Positions 6,653 to 11,254 of a stretch of 11,254 nucleotides of DNA are shown piece after piece. How positions within the stretch are numbered: the stretch's first letter is position 1; each line of letters begins with the position of its first letter. The stretch comes from an uncultured Collinsella sp. (GTDB lineage: Bacteria; Actinomycetota; Coriobacteriia; Coriobacteriales; Coriobacteriaceae). The notes beneath the pieces were generated by a model. The model saw nothing but the letters and a program-made list of their open reading frames with translations. It had not been told where the DNA came from and did not search any database. The stretch is taken from contig CAJLVJ010000053.1 of the NCBI GenBank assembly GCA_905210085.1, positions 1 through 11,254 on the forward strand, in the 5' to 3' direction. The position numbers and the translations under genes are program-made.

Positions 6653-8920
6653 ATGCCCCGTATCAATCTCGCAGAACTCGCCGAGCAGTCCTTCGGAACT
6701 TCGCTCGAGCAGCTCGATGACCGTCGTATTTATAAGCTGCTGGTCAAGCTCGTGCAGGAGCACTCTGCTGCCTGTCCTCTCAACAACGGCAAGAAAAAGC
6801 TCTACTACATCTCTGCCGAGTTTTTGATCGGCAAGCTGCTCATCAACAATATGATCGACCTTGGCATCTATGACGAGGTTAAGGACCAGCTCACCGCCGC
6901 GGGCCACGACCTCAACAAGATCGAGGAGTTCGAGGTCGAGCCGTCGCTCGGCAACGGCGGCCTGGGCCGTCTGGCCGCATGCTTCTTGGATTCCATCGCC
7001 ACGCTGGGCCTTACCGGCGACGGCGTGGGCCTCAACTACCATTACGGCCTGTTCCGCCAGCGCTTTGTCGACAACCAGCAGAAGGCCGTCCCCGACGAGT
7101 GGCTTGGCGAGCAAGACATCCTGATCGACGACGACCGCTCCTACACCGTCGAGTTCGGTGATTTTGCCGTTACTTCCAAGCTCGTCAACATCGATGTGCC
7201 CGGTTATGGCCAGCCCACCAAGAACCGCCTGCGCCTGTTTGACCTGGCAAGTGTCGACGACGGCCTGGTCCCCGGCAGCTCCATCGACTTCGACAAGACC
7301 GAGATCGCCAAGAACCTCACCTTGTTCCTCTATCCGGATGATTCCGACGAGCAGGGCCGCCTGCTTCGCATCTACCAGGAATACTTCATGGTGAGCAACG
7401 CCGCCCAGCTCCTGATCGACGAGGCCATCGAGCGCGGCAGCAACTTGCACGACCTGGCCGACTACGCCGTAGTCCAGATCAATGACACGCACCCCACCAT
7501 GGTCATCCCCGAGCTCATTCGCTTGCTCACCACCAAGCACGACATCGAGTTTGACGAGGCCGTGACCATCGTGCGCTCCATGGTCGCCTACACTAACCAC
7601 ACGATTCTTGCCGAGGCGCTCGAGAAGTGGCCGCTCACCAGCCTGCAGAAGGTCTCCCCTGCCATCGCCGACATTATCGTCAAGCTCGACGAGGTCGCCA
7701 AGGCCGAGCACGACGACCCGCGTGTCGCCATCATCGACGAGTACGACACCGTCCACATGGCCCACATGGACATCCACTTTGGCTTCTCCATCAACGGCGT
7801 CGCCGCACTCCACACCAAGATCCTGGAGGACACCGAGCTTCATCCGTTCTACGAGATCTACCCCGAGAAGTTCTCCAATAAGACCAACGGCATCACCTTC
7901 CGCCGTTGGATCCATGGCGCCAACCCCGCGCTCGCCAGTCTGCTCGACGATGTGATCGGCACCGATTGGCGCAGCACCGGCGACCTGAGCAAGCTCGCCG
8001 AATTCGCCGACGACAAGGATGTTCTTGAGCGCCTGGCCGCCACCAAGGCCGAAGCCAAGACCATCATGCGCGAGTTTATGGCGCTCGAACAGGGCGTGAC
8101 GATCCCCTCCAACGCCATCATCGACGTCCAGGTCAAGCGTATCCACGAGTACAAGCGCCAGCAGATGCTCGCGCTCTACATCATCTGGAAGTACCTCGAC
8201 ATCAAGAACGGTAACAGACCTAAGCACCCCGTCACCATCATCTTTGGCGGCAAGGCAGCGCCTGCCTACACCATCGCTCAGGACATCATCCATCTGATCC
8301 TGACGCTTTCCCAGTGGATCGCCAACGACCCCGACGTGGCTCCCTACCTGCAGGTTGTCATGATCGAGAACTACAACGTCACCGCTGCCGAGCGCGTGAT
8401 TCCCGCTGCCGACATCTCCGAGCAGATCAGCCTGGCCTCCAAGGAGGCAAGCGGCACTTCCAACATGAAGTTCATGCTCAACGGCGCCCTGACCCTGTGC
8501 ACGCTCGACGGCGCCAATGTGGAGATCGCCGAGCTCGTCGGGGACGAGAACATCTATACCTTTGGCGCCTCGTCCAAACAGGTCGAGCAGCTCTACGCTG
8601 ACGGCACCTACAACGCCGGCGCGCTCTACCGCAAGCCCGGCATCAAGCTGCTGGTGGACTTTATCACCAACCCCGCCTTTATGGCGACCGGCAACGCCGA
8701 GCGCCTGCAGCGTCTGCACGACGACATCAAGGGCAAGGACTGGTTTATGGCCCTGCTCGACATTGAGGAATACATCCAGACCAAGGAGCGCGTGCTGGCA
8801 GACTACGAGGACCAGGACGCCTGGATGCGCAAGGCGCTGATCAACATCGCCAACGCCGGCACCTTCTCGTCCGACCGTACGATCTCCCAGTACAACGACG
8901 AGATTTGGCACCTGGACTAA
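6653..8920 (+). CDS. glgP: Glycogen/maltodextrin phosphorylase (GlgP/MalP family, GT35)
   Basis: The 755-residue cytoplasmic PLP enzyme releases glucose-1-phosphate from the non-reducing ends of alpha-1,4-glucans. N-terminal domain motifs are YYISAEFLIGKLLINN (51-66) and EPSLGNGGLGRLAACFLDS (96-114), then NYHYGLFRQ (128-136) and VVQINDTHP (273-281). The C-terminal domain has KFSNKTNGITFRRW (406-419), VKRIHEYKRQ (494-503) and IFGGKAAPAY (530-539). The PLP lysine is Lys606 in EASGTSNMKFMLNGALTL. Usual bacterial forms run about 790-840 residues. This one is shorter, chiefly because it lacks most of the N-terminal extension that carries allosteric contacts in animal and yeast enzymes. It follows malQ by 128 bp, which fits joint use of malto-oligosaccharides. 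Whether it prefers storage glycogen or imported maltodextrin cannot be told from the sequence. Confidence 0.95.
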   Translation: MPRINLAELAEQSFGTSLEQLDDRRIYKLLVKLVQEHSAACPLNNGKKKLYYISAEFLIGKLLINNMIDLGIYDEVKDQLTAAGHDLNKIEEFEVEPSLGNGGLGRLAACFLDSIATLGLTGDGVGLNYHYGLFRQRFVDNQQKAVPDEWLGEQDILIDDDRSYTVEFGDFAVTSKLVNIDVPGYGQPTKNRLRLFDLASVDDGLVPGSSIDFDKTEIAKNLTLFLYPDDSDEQGRLLRIYQEYFMVSNAAQLLIDEAIERGSNLHDLADYAVVQINDTHPTMVIPELIRLLTTKHDIEFDEAVTIVRSMVAYTNHTILAEALEKWPLTSLQKVSPAIADIIVKLDEVAKAEHDDPRVAIIDEYDTVHMAHMDIHFGFSINGVAALHTKILEDTELHPFYEIYPEKFSNKTNGITFRRWIHGANPALASLLDDVIGTDWRSTGDLSKLAEFADDKDVLERLAATKAEAKTIMREFMALEQGVTIPSNAIIDVQVKRIHEYKRQQMLALYIIWKYLDIKNGNRPKHPVTIIFGGKAAPAYTIAQDIIHLILTLSQWIANDPDVAPYLQVVMIENYNVTAAERVIPAADISEQISLASKEASGTSNMKFMLNGALTLCTLDGANVEIAELVGDENIYTFGASSKQVEQLYADGTYNAGALYRKPGIKLLVDFITNPAFMATGNAERLQRLHDDIKGKDWFMALLDIEEYIQTKERVLADYEDQDAWMRKALINIANAGTFSSDRTISQYNDEIWHLD

Positions 8921-8950
8921 TTTCGTTTCCCTTACCCATCCTCTTGAAAG

Positions 8951-8981
8951 CGGAGTCGCGGCAACGCGGCTCCGTTTTTTT
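8951..8981 (+). terminator. glgP rho-independent terminator
   Basis: A 10-pair stem (CGGAGTCGCG with CGCGGCTCCG, one U-G wobble) closes a GCAA tetraloop and is followed by seven Ts at 8975-8981. It begins 30 bases after the glgP stop. Confidence 0.95.
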
Positions 8982-9017
8982 GCCCGCGTGTTGCCTGTGG
9001 CCCGCCTTGACCAAATC

Positions 9018-9315
9018 GTCTCAATCTGTAACACCCACTCGGCTAAAACGGTCCTACCTGTTACAGATCAAGACAAACCGATCCTTTCCCTAGGGTTTAT
9101 CTCAATCTGTAACATCTAATGTCCGAAATCCGCCCTTACTGTTACAGATCGAGACAAATGGATAAGCCGGCTAAAACAATCTCGTTCTGTAACAGGTAAC
9201 TGCCGAAATCAGTCCTTCGTGTTACAGATCGAGATGAAAGGACAGGCGGCTCAACTCAATCTCGTTCTGTAACATCTAAAGCCAATTCGATCCTCTACTT
9301 GTTACAGATCGAGAC
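9018..9315. repeat. Array of eight 16-bp repeats in alternating orientation (four 57-bp inverted-repeat units)
   Basis: The element, read as TGTTACAGAWYRAGAY, occurs on the plus strand at 9059, 9140, 9220 and 9300, and inverted at 9018, 9099, 9179 and 9259 (start positions). Twelve of 16 bases are invariant in all eight copies (TGTTACAGA and AGA). Each inverted/direct pair spans exactly 57 bp (16 + 25 + 16), at 9018-9074, 9099-9155, 9179-9235 and 9259-9315. The spacers between pairs are 24, 23 and 23 bp, so starts step by 41, 40, 41, 39, 41, 39 and 41 bp. Spacer sequences differ but share loose fragments (CCGAAATC, GGCTAAAAC, TCCT). The array fills most of the 8982-9347 gap, with no gene, between inward-facing terminators. 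The layout resembles REP/BIME mosaics or a cooperative protein-binding array. The family is not one I recognise. Confidence 0.93.
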
Positions 9316-9340
9316 AAACGACCGACCAGACAACCCCGTC

Positions 9341-9386
9341 ATAAAGAAAGGCTCCCCTCTCGCCCAGTGGACGGGAGGGGAGCCTT
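9341..9386 (-). terminator. Terminator of the ABC transporter operon
   Basis: AAGGCTCCCCTC (9348-9359) and GAGGGGAGCCTT (9375-9386) form a 12-bp perfect stem that extends inward past one mismatch. On the minus strand it is followed by TTCTTTAT. It lies 69 bases beyond the ATPase stop. The intervening 9387-9454 holds nothing recognisable. Confidence 0.88.
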
Positions 9387-9454
9387 ATATGTGACCACGG
9401 CAAAAGGATGGCAAAGCCGCAGTCGCCCAAAAGGAGGGCCTGGATGCACCGGGC

Positions 9455-10654
9455 CTAGATAAGGTTCTTGCCGGACACCTTATCGAAGAGATGGGTCGCG
9501 TTCTTCTCGAACTTGAACCAGATGGTGTCGCCAGCCTTGAGCGCACCCTTGGCCTCGAGGTCGACGACGGGGATGATCAGGACAAACTGGCCGTCGGGAG
9601 CGGTCACGTGGACATGCTCGGTCGAACCCATGAGCTCGGTCACCTCGACGGTGCCTTGGAGCGCACCCTCCTCGCCCTTTTCGGCAAGCAGGATCTGCTC
9701 GGGGCGCACGCCGGCCGTGATCTCCTTCACGTCGCCGCCGTCCCAGTTAAGGGCAAGCTGAGCGCAAGTCTCGGGAGCGAGCGCCACGTTCATGTCCTCG
9801 GTCTTGACGGTAAAGCCGTCACCCGAGCGAACCAGCTGGGCATCGAAGAAGTTCATCTGCGGCACGCCGATAAAGCCGGCGACGAAGATGTTCGCGGGAT
9901 GGTTGAAGACCTCCTGCGGCGTGGCGATCTGCTGGACAACACCGTCCTTCATGACCACGATACGATCGCCGAGGGTCATGGCCTCGGTCTGGTCGTGGGT
10001 GACGTAGATGAACGTGCCCTTAATCTCGTGACGCAGCTTGATGAGCTCGGCACGCATCTGGTTACGGAGCTTGGCGTCCAGGTTGGACAGCGGCTCGTCC
10101 ATCAGGAAGACCTTGGGGTCACGCACGATGGCGCGGCCGATGGCGACGCGCTGACGCTGACCGCCCGAGAGCGCCTTGGGCTTACGGTCGAGGTACTCGG
10201 TAATACCCAGGATCTCGGCAGCGGAGCGAACCTTGCGGTCGATCTCGTCCTTGGGGACCTTCTTGAGCTCAAGCGTAAACGCCATGTTCTCGTACACCGT
10301 CATATTGGGGTACAGAGCATAGCTCTGGAACACCATGGCAATGTCGCGGTCCTTGGGCGCCACGTCGTTGACGCGCTTGCCGTCGATGAGCACGTCGCCC
10401 GAAGTGATGTCCTCCAGGCCAGCGACCATGCGCATCGTCGTGGACTTGCCGCAGCCAGACGGGCCAACGAGAACGACAAACTCCTGGTCATGCACGGTGA
10501 GATTAAAGTCCTCTACCGCGAGCACGCCGTCCTCGGTAACCTTGAGGTTGTGCTTCTTCTCCTCGGTCTTCTTCTTTTTGCCAAAGAAGCCCTTCTTTTT
10601 GGACTCGTTGTTGGGATACACCTTCTGAACATGTTTGAGAACGATCTCGGCCAT
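9455..10654 (-). CDS. ugpC: Sugar ABC transporter ATP-binding protein (MalK/MsmK/UgpC type)
   Basis: The 399-residue cytoplasmic ATPase powers a CUT1 carbohydrate importer. Nucleotide-binding motifs are Walker A GPSGCGKST (64-72), Q-loop Gln110 in VFQSYALYP, signature LSGGQRQRV (162-170), Walker B VFLMDEP (182-188), D-loop SNLD (190-193) and switch His220. The C-terminal OB/TOBE-like regulatory domain (about 240-399) includes AGVRPEQILL (314-323). An unusual Lys-rich insert (about residues 15-42, with GFFGKKKKTEEKK) lies between the first strand and the normal VEDFNL segment. ATPases of this family often serve several sugar importers. The neighbouring permease and nearby malQ/glgP make malto-oligosaccharides the likely substrate here, but that is inference. 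AAAGG (minus strand 10666-10662) lies seven bases before ATG. The gene is last in its operon, 68 bp after the permease stop. Confidence 0.94.
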   Translation of the reverse strand: MAEIVLKHVQKVYPNNESKKKGFFGKKKKTEEKKHNLKVTEDGVLAVEDFNLTVHDQEFVVLVGPSGCGKSTTMRMVAGLEDITSGDVLIDGKRVNDVAPKDRDIAMVFQSYALYPNMTVYENMAFTLELKKVPKDEIDRKVRSAAEILGITEYLDRKPKALSGGQRQRVAIGRAIVRDPKVFLMDEPLSNLDAKLRNQMRAELIKLRHEIKGTFIYVTHDQTEAMTLGDRIVVMKDGVVQQIATPQEVFNHPANIFVAGFIGVPQMNFFDAQLVRSGDGFTVKTEDMNVALAPETCAQLALNWDGGDVKEITAGVRPEQILLAEKGEEGALQGTVEVTELMGSTEHVHVTAPDGQFVLIIPVVDLEAKGALKAGDTIWFKFEKNATHLFDKVSGKNLI

Positions 10655-10661
10655 GTCTTTA

Positions 10662-10666
10662 CCTTT
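10662..10666 (-). promoter_or_regulatory. RBS of the ABC ATPase gene
   Basis: On the minus strand AAAGG lies seven bases upstream of ATG 10654. It starts only five bases after the foot of the intercistronic hairpin at 10672-10698. Confidence 0.7.
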
Positions 10667-10671
10667 CGATA

Positions 10672-10698
10672 TGCGGCGCCGCGCTGAGGGGCGCCGCA
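10672..10698 (-). promoter_or_regulatory. GC-rich intercistronic hairpin between permease and ATPase genes
   Basis: TGCGGCGCC (10672-10680) and GGCGCCGCA (10690-10698) form a perfect 9-bp stem with a 9-nt loop. No T-run follows on the minus strand, so it is unlikely to terminate transcription. In sugar-transport operons such hairpins often protect the upstream mRNA segment from exonucleases and set unequal gene expression. That role is inferred here. Confidence 0.65.
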
Positions 10699-10722
10699 GA
10701 AACTTGCAAAACAGTTACGGCA

Positions 10723-11254
10723 TCAGCCCTTGACGGCACCTGCCACCACGCCGTCGATGATGTACTTCTGGCAGAGGATGTACATGATGACGATGGGGAT
10801 AACGACCATCATGATGCAGGCCATCATGGGACCGAGCTCGACGTGGCCGTAGCCGCCGCGGAAGTACTGGATCAAGATAGGAATGGTCCTGTACTTGGTG
10901 GAGTCGAGGGTAAGGTAGGGCAGCAGATAGTCGTTCCAGACCCACATGGTCTCGAGAATGCCGACCGAAAGATAGGTGGGCTTCATGATGGGAAGGACGA
11001 TCTTAAAGAACACCTGAACCGGGTTGCAGCCGTCGATCATGGCCGCCTCTTCGATCTCGAGCGGAATGTTCTTTACAAAGCCGGCGAACATAAAGACCGC
11101 CAGGCCCGCGCCAAAGCCAAGATAGATAAAGCAGATGTTGAACGGCGTGTTAAAGCCGATGCGGTCCGCCAAATTGGACAGCGTGAACATGAGCATTTGG
11201 AAGGGCACGACCATCGAGAAGACGAACAGGTAATAGAAGAAGTTCGAGATCTTG
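10723..11254 (-). CDS. CUT1 sugar ABC transporter permease, MalG/AraQ type (partial, N-terminus beyond right edge)
   Basis: The minus-strand frame stays open to the right edge, giving 176 visible residues beginning KISNFFYYLFVFSMVVPFQM. The true start is outside; the Met at 11214 is internal. The hallmark EAA loop is present (IEEAAMIDGCNPVQVFFKIV followed by LP), which docks on the ATPase. It is flanked by hydrophobic membrane spans: VVPFQMLMFTL, FNICFIYLGFGAGLAVFMFAG, a WNDYLLPYLTL segment, and MMACIMMVVIPIVIMYILCQ. The C-terminus QKYIIDGVVAGAVKG is typical of the MalG half of sugar importers, which has about 275-300 residues. The substrate-binding protein and MalF-type partner are expected upstream, beyond the edge. 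Stop TGA at 10725-10723. Confidence 0.94.
   Translation of the reverse strand, partial: KISNFFYYLFVFSMVVPFQMLMFTLSNLADRIGFNTPFNICFIYLGFGAGLAVFMFAGFVKNIPLEIEEAAMIDGCNPVQVFFKIVLPIMKPTYLSVGILETMWVWNDYLLPYLTLDSTKYRTIPILIQYFRGGYGHVELGPMMACIMMVVIPIVIMYILCQKYIIDGVVAGAVKG

Noticed and set aside
6479..9034. Long minus-strand open frame (851 codons) antisense to glgP
   Set aside because: Its translation is Val/Gly/Asp/Leu-rich with no family motif and mirrors the third-position GC bias of glgP. It also spans the glgP terminator and RBS.
9018..9315. CRISPR array
   Set aside because: Repeats are 16 bp and alternate in orientation, with no direct 28-37-bp repeats and no cas genes.
9491..10687. Long plus-strand open frame antisense to the ABC ATPase
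   Set aside because: The opposite strand carries every ABC ATPase motif in order. This frame has none and no RBS.

Overview
The window is high-GC, densely coded bacterial DNA with strong AGGAG-type ribosome binding sites and stem-loop plus T-run terminators. It encodes a Gram-positive-style secreted coiled-coil peptidoglycan hydrolase and a binding-protein-dependent sugar importer sharing a separate-gene ATPase. The protein styles and base composition fit an intestinal actinobacterium, most likely of the class Coriobacteriia (Collinsella/Olsenella type). That assignment is inference from recall, not from a search.

Layout. Positions 1-899 (-) hold a LacI/GalR-family regulator cut by the left edge. 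It diverges from murB (1083-2045, +), which ends in a clean bidirectional-looking terminator. Between murB and the convergent secreted NlpC/P60-CHAP-like hydrolase (3469-2264, -) lies a 125-bp element with perfect 28-bp terminal inverted repeats and an inner hairpin. The hydrolase diverges from galE (3738-4799, +), which has its own promoter, RBS and terminator. Next come malQ (5019-6524, +), with an operator-like dyad placed between its apparent -35 and -10, and glgP (6653-8920, +). Both end in terminators.

Positions 8982-9347 carry no gene. They hold eight copies of a 16-bp element, TGTTACAGAWYRAGAY, in strictly alternating orientation with start-to-start steps of 39-41 bp. The array lies between two inward-facing terminators. 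From 9455 to the right edge, on the minus strand, is the end of a CUT1 sugar ABC transporter operon: a MalG-type permease (partial, upstream) followed by a MalK/MsmK/UgpC-type ATPase. A GC-rich 9-bp hairpin lies just before the ATPase RBS.

How the genes fit together. malQ, glgP and the CUT1 transporter look like an alpha-glucan module: import of malto-oligosaccharides, rearrangement by 4-alpha-glucanotransferase, and phosphorolysis to glucose-1-phosphate. GalE connects UDP-glucose and UDP-galactose. murB and the hydrolase are cell-wall genes. No phage, transposase, CRISPR array, tRNA or rRNA was seen. The most unusual content is non-coding: the alternating repeat array at 9018-9315 and the long inverted-repeat element at 2127-2251.
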